Positions 24,719 through 33,208 of a stretch of 64,000 nt of DNA are shown one piece after another (the first letter of the stretch is position 1; every line of letters begins with the position of its first letter). The stretch is from NCBI RefSeq assembly GCF_013204885.1, contig NZ_JABMKX010000022.1:35652-99651 (forward strand). The letters run 5' to 3'. The translations under genes were made by a program, and so were the position numbers. A model generated the notes under the pieces. It worked only from the letters and a program-made list of their open reading frames with translations, did no database searches and was not told the DNA's origin. This DNA is from Paenibacillus tritici (lineage in GTDB: Bacteria; Bacillota; Bacilli; Paenibacillales; Paenibacillaceae).

Positions 24719-25084
24719 GGCTGCCCCACCTCTCTGTTAGCTATAAGTACATAAGATGTAGATAATCTAATTATATGTTAGATAAACTGACTTGTTGAAT
24801 GTATTTTAAGCTTATACTCCATATAAAATCAATTCAAAAACTGATTATTTTGTAATTCAGCCTGAAATCAGCTGATTAATGTTATGCATAGTGACATAAA
24901 AGTTAAAACCTCATGATGAAGCATCCGAGATCAATCTATACTGATCTATGCTGATCAAAAGGCTATGAAGCACGTAAAATAAATAGTATATAAAATTCAC
25001 TTGCTTTATTAAAGTTATAAGCTATAATAAAAACATAATAACTGATTGCAAAACACTGAACACCAAATACGAGGAGGAATTATA
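24719..25084. other. AT-rich divergent intergenic region
   Basis: This 366-bp gap contains no gene. It is much AT-richer than its neighbours and contains repeated CTGATC/TGATCA half-sites around 24930-24960 (GATCAATCTATACTGATC and CTGATCAAA), which may be regulator sites. The promoter of the FMN reductase lies at its right end. Confidence 0.6.
25001..25028 (+). promoter_or_regulatory. Promoter for FMN reductase gene
   Basis: TTGCTT (25001-25006) and perfect TATAAT (25023-25028) are spaced by 16 bp; the start codon is 57 bases downstream. Confidence 0.55.
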
Positions 25085-25627
25085 ATGTCAACTCTTAATA
25101 TCGGAATTATTCTGGGAAGTACACGCCAAGGCCGCGTTAGTCCGCAGGTAGGCGAATGGGTGAAGGGTATTGCAGAAGCGCGCGGAGATGCTAATTATGA
25201 AATCGTGGATATTGCCGACTACAAGCTGCCGTTCTTCGGAGAAAGTGACAGCTATGCTGAAGCCCAGGCTTGGGCTGCCAAGCTGGCGACCCTGGACGGA
25301 TTCGTCTTCATCGTACAAGAATATAATCACAGTCTTACCGGAGTCCTTAAGAACGCTCTGGATTCAGCGCGCGATGAATGGCATAACAAAGCAGCCGGCA
25401 TCGTAAGTTATGGTTCAGGCGGCGGTGTCCGTGCCGCTGAACACCTGCGCGGCATTCTCGGCGAGCTGTCGGTCGCCGATGTCCGTGTTCATCCGCTGCT
25501 CTCGCTGTTCACTGATTTCGAGAACGGCTCCGTCTTCAAGCCGGCTGACCTGCATACTGCCAACGTCAACGCCATGCTCGATCAGCTTCTGGCCTGGAGC
25601 GGCGCTCTGAAAACGTTGCGCTCGTAA
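25085..25627 (+). CDS. NADPH-dependent FMN reductase
   Basis: A 180-residue flavodoxin-fold reductase. The phosphate-binding loop is LGSTRQGRVSPQVGEWV (residues 9-25), followed by VQEYNHSLTGVLKNALDS and YGSGGGVRAAEHLRGIL, both family hallmarks of the SsuE/ArsH-like NADPH:FMN and azo/quinone reductases. GAGGAGG is 8 bases before the ATG at 25085; the earlier in-frame ATG has no site. Cytosolic, FMN-bound. It is divergent from the Rieske oxygenase. Confidence 0.9.
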   Translation: MSTLNIGIILGSTRQGRVSPQVGEWVKGIAEARGDANYEIVDIADYKLPFFGESDSYAEAQAWAAKLATLDGFVFIVQEYNHSLTGVLKNALDSARDEWHNKAAGIVSYGSGGGVRAAEHLRGILGELSVADVRVHPLLSLFTDFENGSVFKPADLHTANVNAMLDQLLAWSGALKTLRS

Positions 25628-25681
25628 TTAACCCGGCAGAGTACTACCGGCTGCCATTCATCTTAAGCTGACGTAAGAAAT

Positions 25682-25712
25682 AAGGGCTGACCCATGGGGG
25701 TCAGCCCTTTGT
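25682..25712. terminator. Bidirectional rho-independent terminator
   Basis: AAGGGCTGACC (25682-25692) and GGTCAGCCCTT (25699-25709) form an 11-bp perfect stem with a 6-base loop, then TGTTTTG on the plus strand. The minus-strand flank is AT-poor except TTATTTC. It lies between the convergent FMN reductase and LuxR genes. Confidence 0.8.
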
Positions 25713-25770
25713 TTTGTAGCAGGATCAACTTACACTTGGGTGGACACTGCGCGAACGGCCCCCCTCTCCT

Positions 25771-26832
25771 CTATCGCGACAACAGCCTGCTGATCAGTTC
25801 TCTGCGGCTGGAGACACCGGTTTTGACAAAGATAGATTTCAGGTGATCCTGTACCGTATAAGCAGAGATATGCAGCGATTCCGCCAGCTCCTTGGTCGAT
25901 AACCCCAGCGCCAGCATCCCGGCAAGCTGCTTCTCCCGCTCGGTTAAGGCGAAGGCGTCTGCCAGCAGCCGGAATACATCGGCAGACCGGGCACTCACCA
26001 GTGAAACGGCCAGCAGCCTCTGCGGGCCGCCAAGCAGGCTGGCGGTAAGGGTCAGATAAGCCCCGTCTCCGGTCTGAAGGCATATCCGCGCCGCGGAGGG
26101 AGCAGTCCCGGAAGGATGGCTCTCCGCGAGCACCCGCAGGCAGACGGCACGCACCGGTCCTGGAAGTGTGCGATCTTCCAGATGCTCCAGGCCCCAGATT
26201 TGCTTCAGCCAATAATGAGCTGCTGCATTGGCACTCTGGGGAACCAGGCGGTCACTCAGCACGAGAATCCCGTTATCCTCCGGCTCTCCCCTGTCCGCTC
26301 CAGACGCCGGAAAGACAGACGCATATCCGCGCAGACGTTCAGCGATCAGCGGAACGACAGAAGCGATCACGGCGCATTCCTGCTCCTGGAATGGAGGGTG
26401 GTCCAGCGGGCGAAATAAGGTCAGGAATCCCCAGCAGACCCCGCCTGCCCGCAGCGCGGCACGCAGTTCATCTCCGAATCCGGCAGGCTGCAGCACCTTG
26501 CGGTAACGCTCACTCTTCTGCGGCTGTCCGCCGGTAATCAGGCTTAAGGAGGCTACCGGAATAGCCGCCGCAGCCAATGTCTCATATTTCATATAATCCT
26601 CATGCAGATACTCATATTCGAACAGCACTGAATGAACCGCTTCAAGCCCCTGCTCCGTTACCGCCCCCGTAGTTAGAAGCGTATGCGGGTCTACTGTAGT
26701 ACAACAAGCCGCAGCAAACGGAATACTGAAACGGAGCGCTGCAATCACCGCTTCCCGGTACTGCTGTGAATTCAGGAACGGTCCGCCCCGTGCAGGATCA
26801 AGCTGCTGAATGCTTCTCATCATTTTGTTCAT
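25771..26832 (-). CDS. LuxR family transcriptional regulator with GAF-like sensor
   Basis: A 353-residue regulator. The C-terminal LuxR HTH is at about 290-350 (LTEREKQLAGMLALGLSTKE, LAESLHISAYTVQDHLKSIF, VKTGVSSRRELISR). The first 180 residues look like a GAF/PAS ligand domain, and no receiver domain is present. The ATG at 26832 follows GAGAGG by 8 bases. It is divergent from the saccharopine-dehydrogenase-like gene, and a perfect 18-bp palindrome lies between them. It probably controls itself or that neighbour in response to an unknown ligand. Confidence 0.87.
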   Translation of the reverse strand: MNKMMRSIQQLDPARGGPFLNSQQYREAVIAALRFSIPFAAACCTTVDPHTLLTTGAVTEQGLEAVHSVLFEYEYLHEDYMKYETLAAAAIPVASLSLITGGQPQKSERYRKVLQPAGFGDELRAALRAGGVCWGFLTLFRPLDHPPFQEQECAVIASVVPLIAERLRGYASVFPASGADRGEPEDNGILVLSDRLVPQSANAAAHYWLKQIWGLEHLEDRTLPGPVRAVCLRVLAESHPSGTAPSAARICLQTGDGAYLTLTASLLGGPQRLLAVSLVSARSADVFRLLADAFALTEREKQLAGMLALGLSTKELAESLHISAYTVQDHLKSIFVKTGVSSRRELISRLLSR

Positions 26833-26850
26833 CTTCTGTCCTCTCCGATA

Positions 26851-26868
26851 ATCCCACAAATGTGGGAT
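26851..26868. promoter_or_regulatory. Perfect palindrome in divergent LuxR/dehydrogenase region
   Basis: ATCCCACAAATGTGGGAT is a perfect 18-bp inverted repeat just upstream of the luxR-type gene (19 bases before its start codon) and 90 bases before the dehydrogenase start. It is a good candidate operator for the LuxR-type protein. Confidence 0.6.
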
Positions 26869-26957
26869 AGTCTATCGCAGGCATAACCCGGATAATGATA
26901 CGTAATTCTAAGGAAATCGCAGATTCTGCAATCAACCAGTTAGGACGGGATTCTATC

Positions 26958-28085
26958 ATGAAAACAGATATTGTAGTTATCGGCGGTTACGGGCATGTCG
27001 GATCACAAATTTGCCGGATTCTTGGAGCGAAGTATCCTGGAAAGGTCTATGCGGCTGGCCGGAATCTGAGCCGGGCCGGGGAATTCTCCCGCAGTACCGG
27101 CGGGCAGGTGAAGCCGCTGCGGCTGTCGGCAGACGGGCCGCTGGACCCGGAGCTGCTGGAGCATATGAAGCTGGTCGTAATGTGTCTGGACCAGCAGGAC
27201 ACCCGGCTGGCGGAAGCCTGCCTGCAGAGCGGGACTCACTATGTAGATGTCTCGGCTAGCGGCGGGTTCCTGACCAGCCTGCAGAAGCTGGACCCTGTGA
27301 AGCATGGCTTCAAGGCCGCAGCCCTGCTGAGTGTCGGCCTGGCTCCAGGCTTGACCAATCTGCTTGCCGCCAAGGCTGCACAGGAGCTGGACCACACCGA
27401 GAAGATCGACATCTCAATCATGCTGGGCCTCGGCGACAGCCACGGCCAAGCCGCGCTGGAATGGACGGTGGACCATCTGGGTGCAGCCTTTGAGGTTACT
27501 GAACAAGGCAAACCGCGCAGAGTCTCGAGCTTCACAGACGGCAAAGTCGCTGATTTCGGCTTTGATCTGTGGACGCATACCGCCTACCGCTTTCCATTCC
27601 CGGATCAGATGACGTTGCCTCTGACACTGGGCGTCCCCTCGGTCTCCACCCGTCTCTGCTTCGATTCCCGCAGCATCACCACAGCCGCAGCCCTGCTGCG
27701 CCGCTCCGGTCTGTCCACTCTGCTGCGCAACCGAACACTCCGTAGTCTCGCGGTCCGGGCCTTCGGCCGCTTCCGGTTCGGCTCGGACCGCTTCGCTGTC
27801 AAAGTGGATGTTCATGGAACGAAAGACGGCAAACCTGCGGCCATTGAATACGGGATTACAGGTGTACATGAAGCAGCTATTACCGCTGCAACAGCAGCCG
27901 GAGTTGTTCTAAGACTCTACGAGGCCGCTCCCGAGCCCGGGGTCTATCATATTGAACAGCTATTCACTCTCCACACCGGAGGGGAAGCCTTATCGCTGCT
28001 TCCGGCAGACGCTGACGGCAGCGGGCCCCCGTTCACTTACGCACTGGACGGGGCGACTTACTGGACCCGGTCAACCCGGCCTTAA
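26958..28085 (+). CDS. Saccharopine dehydrogenase-like NAD(P)-binding protein
   Basis: A 375-residue oxidoreductase. It begins with a Rossmann motif, IVVIGGYGHVGSQICRILG, followed by VYAAGRNLSRAGEFS, CLDQQDTRLAEACLQSGTHY and VDVSASGGFL, as in the saccharopine dehydrogenase NADP-binding (Sacchrp_dh_NADP) family of trans-acting reductases of unclear substrate. I prefer the ATG at 26958 where the fold starts; the longer form from 26895 is possible since neither has a strong ribosome binding site. The 3' end overlaps the convergent yoaT gene by 53 bp. Confidence 0.83.
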   Translation: MKTDIVVIGGYGHVGSQICRILGAKYPGKVYAAGRNLSRAGEFSRSTGGQVKPLRLSADGPLDPELLEHMKLVVMCLDQQDTRLAEACLQSGTHYVDVSASGGFLTSLQKLDPVKHGFKAAALLSVGLAPGLTNLLAAKAAQELDHTEKIDISIMLGLGDSHGQAALEWTVDHLGAAFEVTEQGKPRRVSSFTDGKVADFGFDLWTHTAYRFPFPDQMTLPLTLGVPSVSTRLCFDSRSITTAAALLRRSGLSTLLRNRTLRSLAVRAFGRFRFGSDRFAVKVDVHGTKDGKPAAIEYGITGVHEAAITAATAAGVVLRLYEAAPEPGVYHIEQLFTLHTGGEALSLLPADADGSGPPFTYALDGATYWTRSTRP

Positions 28086-28833
28086 CATGCTTAAGCTGGG
28101 CTACAATGATGACGCTGATAATTACCAGCAGGAACCAGGAGCTGATCTTGCCGAAGCCGACCAGCCGCCAGGTCTCATGCTGGTTGGGGTATTTCCAGGC
28201 ACCCAGGAAGGTGGCGATATTCTCGGCCAGCCAGATGAAGAATCCTACAATGGCAAAGGCCAGGATCAGCGGCATCCGGTACGTCTTGCCCTGCACCCGG
28301 TAGATGATCCAGGTCCGCCAGAACACAACCACTACCAGTGCCGTCAGCCACCAGCGGAAGTCGGGAATGAAGTGGTGGGTGAAGAAGTTCAGGTAGATCG
28401 CTCCGCCCAGCAGTCCCGCAGCGGCAAGCCCCGGCCAGCCGGTCATGTCCATCTTCAGTCTGCGCCAGATCTGGCACATATAGCTTGCCACGCTTGCGTA
28501 CATGAATCCGCTGTACAGCGGAACGCCAAGCAGCTTCGTATACCCGGGTTCAGGGTAGGCCCATGAGCCCATTCTTATTTTATAAATCTCAAGCACCAGG
28601 CCGATCACATGAAACACACAGATGACCTTAATCTCATCGAGGGTCTCAAGCCCGCTCCGGTACATCAGGTACTGCACAGTAAGCAGGATCAGCAGAATCA
28701 GGTCATAGCGGTGGATGAACGGCAGTTCGATGGTGCGGGTCAGCGTTAACGTTCCAAAGATCGCTACAGGAAAAATGCAGCTCATCGCCTGATGATACCC
28801 GAAGTGCAGCAGCCGTGTAAGGGATGTCAACAT
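28033..28833 (-). CDS. yoaT: DUF817 integral membrane protein (YoaT-like)
   Basis: A 266-residue protein with about 8 membrane helices and no known activity. Typical DUF817 parts are EIYKIRMGSWAYPEPG, GVPLYSGFMYASVASYMCQ and a late WLAENIATFLGAWKYPNQ. The ATG at 28833 follows AGGAGG by 6 bases. It follows a YozG-like HTH gene and a DUF2975 gene, the same set as yoaS-yozG-yoaT in Bacillus subtilis. Its end overlaps the convergent dehydrogenase gene by 53 bp. Confidence 0.88.
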   Translation of the reverse strand: MLTSLTRLLHFGYHQAMSCIFPVAIFGTLTLTRTIELPFIHRYDLILLILLTVQYLMYRSGLETLDEIKVICVFHVIGLVLEIYKIRMGSWAYPEPGYTKLLGVPLYSGFMYASVASYMCQIWRRLKMDMTGWPGLAAAGLLGGAIYLNFFTHHFIPDFRWWLTALVVVVFWRTWIIYRVQGKTYRMPLILAFAIVGFFIWLAENIATFLGAWKYPNQHETWRLVGFGKISSWFLLVIISVIIVAQLKHVKAGLTGSSKSPRPVRK

Positions 28834-28859
28834 GCTTCTCCTCCTGCTCCCGGCCCCCA

Positions 28860-29075
28860 TTATTCAACAGAATCCGGTGTGTATTCCAAGATATCTCCCG
28901 GCTGGCAATCCAGCGCCCGGCAAATCGCCTCCAGCGTTGAGAAGCGGATCGCCTTCGCCTTGCCGTTCTTGAGGATGGACAGGTTCGCCATCGTGATTCC
29001 CACCCGCTCCGTAAGCTCGGTCACGCTCATTTTCCGTTTCGCCAGCATCACATCAATATTAATTATTATCGCCAT
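28860..29075 (-). CDS. yozG: Small Cro/C1-type HTH regulator (YozG-like)
   Basis: A 71-residue protein consisting of a single Xre-type HTH: MLAKRKMSVTELTERVGITM, ANLSILKNGKAKAIRFSTLE and AICRALDCQPGDILEY. The ATG at 29075 follows GAGG by 8 bases. It lies between yoaS and yoaT in one operon. In this family the HTH protein is always encoded next to the DUF2975 membrane protein, so the two probably act together (inference from conserved neighbourhood). Confidence 0.9.
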   Translation of the reverse strand: MAIIINIDVMLAKRKMSVTELTERVGITMANLSILKNGKAKAIRFSTLEAICRALDCQPGDILEYTPDSVE

Positions 29076-29085
29076 GGTCATCACC

Positions 29086-29574
29086 TCAGACTGTCAGATC
29101 ATTCTCAGATTTCAAATCAATAGCATCCTTCAAAAGCTTCTGGAGTACAGCCGCGAATACGGCGATTACCATCGAGGCAAAAATAAAAATCATTCCAATG
29201 ACGATAATCCCCGGGGCATCATCCTTCTCTGCCATGAGATAGAACAGCGGCATACCCAAGGCGAACATTCCGCTGATGGCGACTGCACAGTGCTTGATAT
29301 TCTTCAGCACCCGCACAGAAGCATCCGAGAAGGCCATATTCTGGTCAATGTACCCTAACAGCTTGAAGGTCTGATAGAGCGCAATGTAAAAAGGTACAGC
29401 CGCCCCAAATAAATCAATCATGACCAGCACCTTCAGATAAGCCTGCCCGGGATACAGCTCAGCGGCAAAGCCGGCGATTGCCGGGACCACAAAGATGCAC
29501 AAGGCCAGCGCACCCAGGGCCAGCAGAAGGATCACGGCCTTCAAAAAAGTCGTTGAAGCTGGTTTACGTGTCAT
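29086..29574 (-). CDS. yoaS: DUF2975 membrane protein (YoaS-like)
   Basis: A 162-residue membrane protein with four predicted helices (ILLLALGALALCIFVVP, then around 55-75, 100-120 and 130-150). It ends with LLKDAIDLKSENDLTV, the characteristic DUF2975 tail. The ATG at 29574 gives the family's usual length (Bacillus YoaS is about 160 residues), and GAGG is 11 bases before it. It is first in a three-gene operon with yozG and yoaT. Confidence 0.85.
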   Translation of the reverse strand: MTRKPASTTFLKAVILLLALGALALCIFVVPAIAGFAAELYPGQAYLKVLVMIDLFGAAVPFYIALYQTFKLLGYIDQNMAFSDASVRVLKNIKHCAVAISGMFALGMPLFYLMAEKDDAPGIIVIGMIFIFASMVIAVFAAVLQKLLKDAIDLKSENDLTV

Positions 29575-29661
29575 CAAGAAAAGCACCTCACTCATTAATG
29601 GTGAGTTCAATTTAACATAATATTTATCGTTAATCAATATATTTAGATTGAATAATAATAT

Positions 29662-30558
29662 TTAATTGTTGTTTAGGGACTGGCGGCATAGCTCAATGAA
29701 CTGCTGCAGCGCCGCCGGAAGGGTCTCGTTCCTACGCGTGCAGACTGCAATCTTGTTGCTTAGCTGAATCCCTTCCACATATACGCGGGACAGCTGCTTC
29801 CACTCCACATATTCCCGCACGGCGAGCGAGGAGATAAAATTCGCCCCATACCCTGCCATGACCGAACGGATGGCTTCGCCCAGCCCGCTGAACTGCAGGG
29901 TGACCTGCGGCGGCTTCAGGCCATAGGTCGTACATAACGCGACCAGACGCTCCCGTGTGGAGCTTCCTTCCTCGCGCATGATGAACGGCTCCCGCATCAT
30001 CTCCGTCAGGGACACCGTACGGCCCGCATAAGGATGGGAAGGAGCAACCACGAACCACAGCTCATCCTCCAAAAGCTCCAGCCAGTCCACATCCTCCGGC
30101 TTCTCCTTGGCTCCGCCCCCATAGAAGGCAACGTCAGCTTCATGCCGTTGCAATTGCTCGAATGCCTGCTGGGAATTGGTGGTTGTTATCTCAATCTCGA
30201 TCCCGGGATGCCCGGCCTTGAACCTGGCAGCCCAGCCGGGAATCAGGAAATTGGCCGGCAGATACGTAGCAGCGATCCGCAGCCTGCCCTTGCGCCCCTG
30301 GCGGTAATCCTCTACATATTCTTCAATCTGTGCTTCATAAGTGAACAGATTCCCCGCCTGCTTCGCCAGCTCCATTCCGAAGAGAGTAAGCGAAATGCCC
30401 CGTCCGCTGGGATGGAACAACGGCAGGCCGAGGTCCTTCTCCAGCCTCTTGATCTGGCTGGTAACCGCCGGCTGGCTGATGTTGAGCCGGGCGGCCGCCT
30501 TCGTGACGCTTCCTGTCTCTGCCACATAATAGAACAGCCTCAGCGCATGTATATTCAT
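29662..30558 (-). CDS. LysR family transcriptional regulator
   Basis: A 298-residue LysR-type regulator. The HTH is at residues 1-60 (ALRLFYYVAETGSVTKAAAR, LNISQPAVTSQIKRLEKDLG). The effector domain includes RLRIAATYLPANFLIPGWAA and PFIMREEGSSTRERL, as in CysL/CbbR-like members. The ATG at 30558 follows GAGGG by 6 bases. It is divergent from the O-methyltransferase gene; the 125-bp AT-rich gap between them has ATAATATAAATGTAT-type T-N11-A candidates. It lies next to yoaS like the LysR gene yoaU of Bacillus, though in a different order. Confidence 0.88.
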   Translation of the reverse strand: MNIHALRLFYYVAETGSVTKAAARLNISQPAVTSQIKRLEKDLGLPLFHPSGRGISLTLFGMELAKQAGNLFTYEAQIEEYVEDYRQGRKGRLRIAATYLPANFLIPGWAARFKAGHPGIEIEITTTNSQQAFEQLQRHEADVAFYGGGAKEKPEDVDWLELLEDELWFVVAPSHPYAGRTVSLTEMMREPFIMREEGSSTRERLVALCTTYGLKPPQVTLQFSGLGEAIRSVMAGYGANFISSLAVREYVEWKQLSRVYVEGIQLSNKIAVCTRRNETLPAALQQFIELCRQSLNNN

Positions 30559-30683
30559 AAACATCCCTCAATTCATAATATAAATGTATGTAAATCATAA
30601 AAACATATATTAGTGTTATGGATCATTATATTTTATATTTAAAGCAGTTCCAATACAACTCATATACAAACGGAGTGATTCAC

Positions 30684-31355
30684 ATGGAAGAACAGAACAA
30701 ATGGAGCAAGGTTGATGGGTATTTCAATGACAGGCTGCTGGCAGCAGATCCGGTGCTGGACGCCGTGCTGGATGCGAATGCGGGTGCCGGACTGCCGGCG
30801 ATTGATGTCGCTCCGAATCAGGGGAAGCTGCTGTATCTGCTGGCCAGGATGAGCAGAGCCGCCCGTATCCTGGAGATCGGCACGCTTGGGGGCTATAGTA
30901 CAATCTGGCTGGCCCGGGCATTGCCGGAGACTGGACGCCTGGTTTCCCTCGAATTCGAGCACGACCATGTTGTCGTGGCTGAGGACAACCTGAGAATGGC
31001 GGGACTGGCAGACAAGACCGAAGTGATTGAAGGCCCGGCACTGGATTCGCTGGCGGCCCTGGAAGCCCGGAGCTGCGAGCCTTTTGACTTCATCTTCATT
31101 GATGCCGACAAGCCGAACAATCCCCATTACCTGAAGTGGGCGCTCAAGCTGGCCCGCCCGGGAGCGGTGATTGTAGCCGATAACGTCGTACGGGATGGCG
31201 AGGTCATTCAGGCGGACAGTACAGATGACCGTGTCCAAGGCGTCCGTCAGTTCATGGATCTGCTCGCTGCGGAGCCGCGGATAGAAGCCACTGCAATTCA
31301 GACGGTAGGCAGCAAGGGATATGACGGATTCGTCCTTGGCATTGTCACCGCATGA
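30684..31355 (+). CDS. SAM-dependent O-methyltransferase
   Basis: A 223-residue class I methyltransferase of the catechol/caffeoyl-CoA O-methyltransferase type (COG4122). SAM-binding motif I is ILEIGTLGGYSTIWLARALP (about 60-79), with LVSLEFEHDHVVVAEDNL, FDFIFIDADKPNNPHYLKWA (metal-site DAD) and VIVADNVVRDGEV. GGAG is 9 bases before the ATG at 30684. Divergent from the LysR gene, which may control it. The substrate is a hydroxylated small molecule, unidentified. Confidence 0.92.
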   Translation: MEEQNKWSKVDGYFNDRLLAADPVLDAVLDANAGAGLPAIDVAPNQGKLLYLLARMSRAARILEIGTLGGYSTIWLARALPETGRLVSLEFEHDHVVVAEDNLRMAGLADKTEVIEGPALDSLAALEARSCEPFDFIFIDADKPNNPHYLKWALKLARPGAVIVADNVVRDGEVIQADSTDDRVQGVRQFMDLLAAEPRIEATAIQTVGSKGYDGFVLGIVTA

Positions 31356-31356
31356 C

Positions 31357-31410
31357 AATAACCCGCAGGCAAGGATAGCAATGCTTATCCTGCTCTGCGG
31401 GTTATTTGTG
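31357..31410 (+). terminator. Rho-independent terminator after O-methyltransferase
   Basis: AATAACCCGCAG (31357-31368) and CTGCGGGTTATT (31395-31406) are perfect reverse complements with an inner GGATA/TATCC stem; it begins two bases after the stop codon. It may also end the convergent metal-transport operon at 31440. Confidence 0.85.
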
Positions 31411-31439
31411 GTTTCAGGTTTTTTTGCACAGGCATCCGC

Positions 31440-32360
31440 CTATCCCTTCGACAGGCCCTCAATCACCTTATCAATATTCCACTTCATCATCTTAAGGTAC
31501 GTATCTCCGTCTTCCCCTTCTTTGGCCAATGAATCGGTGAAAATCTTGGAGTGGACCGGCACTCCGGTCTCGCGCGATATGGTCTCCATCGTCTTGGGAT
31601 TCACACTCGTCTCCAGGAATAACGCAGGAATCTGCTTATCCTTGATGATGCCGATAATCCGGTTCATCTGCTCCGGCGTCCCCTGGCTGTCGGTATTGAT
31701 CTCCCAGATGAAGGCAGACTCGAAGCCGTAGGCCTTGGAGAAATATTTAAATGCTCCCTCACTGGTCACAAGGACCCGCTTCTCCTGCGGTATCTTGTTC
31801 ACGGCTTCCTTGGCATATTGATCCAGCTCCGTCAGTTCTTTCACGTAGGCGGTCTGGTTATCGAGATAATACTGCTTATTCTCCGGGTCCTGTTCGACTA
31901 CACGGGCAGTGATCACATCCACATACTTGATCGCGTTCTGCAGGTGCAGCCAGGCATGAGGGTCAACCTGGGATTCCTTCCCCTTCTCGGTTAGGTACAT
32001 CGGTGTTACCTCTTCCGAGACGGCAAAAGCGGCCTCTGTCTTCTTCGTCACCTGGAGCAGATCCTGGAACCAGCCCTTCCCCGTCTCCAGATTCAAGCCG
32101 TTATAGAGAATAAGATCTGCACCCGAGACCTTGCCTGTATCTGCGGGCAGCGGGTCATACATATGCGGGTCCGTGCCGATAGGAACCATGCTGTAGACCT
32201 CCGCCTTGTCTCCGGTGATATTCCGGGTCATGTCCGCGATGATGGAATAGGTGGCCACGATCTGCAGCTTGCCGTCATCCGCCTCCCCTTTACTGGTATT
32301 GGAACAGGCAGCGAGTAGCAGAATTACCAGGGATACAGACAGCATTTTGACTAGTTTCAT
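31440..32360 (-). CDS. Metal ABC transporter substrate-binding lipoprotein (Mn/Zn)
   Basis: A 306-residue TroA/PsaA-family protein. The lipobox LLLAAC places the modified Cys at 19, anchoring it outside the membrane. Metal ligands appear in order: GTDPHMYDP (His near 67), DPHAWL (His near 133), TSEGAFKYFSKAYG (Glu), and FTDSL (Asp). The His-His-Glu-Asp set and lack of a long His-rich loop favour manganese over zinc. It is last in the operon ATPase-permease-binding protein; its start overlaps the permease stop by 4 bases. Control by the MntR-like box at 34001 supports manganese. Confidence 0.9.
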   Translation of the reverse strand: MKLVKMLSVSLVILLLAACSNTSKGEADDGKLQIVATYSIIADMTRNITGDKAEVYSMVPIGTDPHMYDPLPADTGKVSGADLILYNGLNLETGKGWFQDLLQVTKKTEAAFAVSEEVTPMYLTEKGKESQVDPHAWLHLQNAIKYVDVITARVVEQDPENKQYYLDNQTAYVKELTELDQYAKEAVNKIPQEKRVLVTSEGAFKYFSKAYGFESAFIWEINTDSQGTPEQMNRIIGIIKDKQIPALFLETSVNPKTMETISRETGVPVHSKIFTDSLAKEGEDGDTYLKMMKWNIDKVIEGLSKG

Positions 32361-33208
32361 GCTTGCTTCAATCCTTTCCGCAGAAAATTATTCTTGGGCG
32401 ATACGATGAATGAAATGCTGAACATGGTGACTCCTACCAGCACAATTGTGGCACTTGTCGGCAGATTGAAGCGGAAGCTCACATACACGCCGATGATGCC
32501 CGAGACCGCTCCGACCGCAGAGGCTAACAGGATCATGTGCAGCAAGGAATTGGACCACAGATACGAGGTGGCTGCCGGAATAACGAGCATGGCGATGACC
32601 AGCACAATCCCGACCTGGGACAAGGACGAGACGGTCACCACAGACAGCAGCATCATGAGCAGATAATGATAGAAACCCGTCTTAAGCCCGTAGGCCTTCG
32701 CCACCACCGGATCGAACGAGCTAATTAGCAGCTCTTTGTATAGCAGCGCTATGATTGCAATAACAACCAGCATAATGATGAAGGATTGCAGCAGCTCGGA
32801 TTGCGGAACGGCCAGGATATTGCCGAACAGAATATGAGTGAGATCCAGCCCGCTCCGGGCAAAGGTAATCAGGACAATACCGAGGGCAAAGAAGGAGCTG
32901 AGAATGATGCCGATGGAGGTATCGCTCTTAATATTGCTGCGGCTGGTAATAAATTGAATAAGAATGGCTGCTAACAGGCCGAACAATGAAGCTCCCAGCA
33001 GAATGTTGATCCCGAGGATATAAGACAAGGCCACACCCGGAAGTACAGCGTGAGATAAAGCATCTCCCATCAGCGACATCTTGCGCAGCACAATGAAGCT
33101 TCCAAGCGCCCCCGAGACGATTCCGAGGATGATGGCAGATAATCCGGCGTTAATCGCATAGACCGGGATGTTCAGCAGATCTGAAATCGCATCAATCATG
33201 ACCGGCAC
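32357..33208 (-). CDS. Metal ABC transporter permease
   Basis: A 283-residue ABC-3 family permease with about 8 helices (ILGIVSGALGSFIVLRKMSL, MGDALSHAVLPGVALSYILG, IALLYKELLISSFDPVVAKA). The MGDALSHAVLPGVA segment is the classical mark of Mn/Zn/Fe importers of this class. Start and end overlap both neighbours, giving translational coupling with the ATPase and the binding lipoprotein. Confidence 0.93.
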   Translation of the reverse strand: MPVMIDAISDLLNIPVYAINAGLSAIILGIVSGALGSFIVLRKMSLMGDALSHAVLPGVALSYILGINILLGASLFGLLAAILIQFITSRSNIKSDTSIGIILSSFFALGIVLITFARSGLDLTHILFGNILAVPQSELLQSFIIMLVVIAIIALLYKELLISSFDPVVAKAYGLKTGFYHYLLMMLLSVVTVSSLSQVGIVLVIAMLVIPAATSYLWSNSLLHMILLASAVGAVSGIIGVYVSFRFNLPTSATIVLVGVTMFSISFIVSPKNNFLRKGLKQA

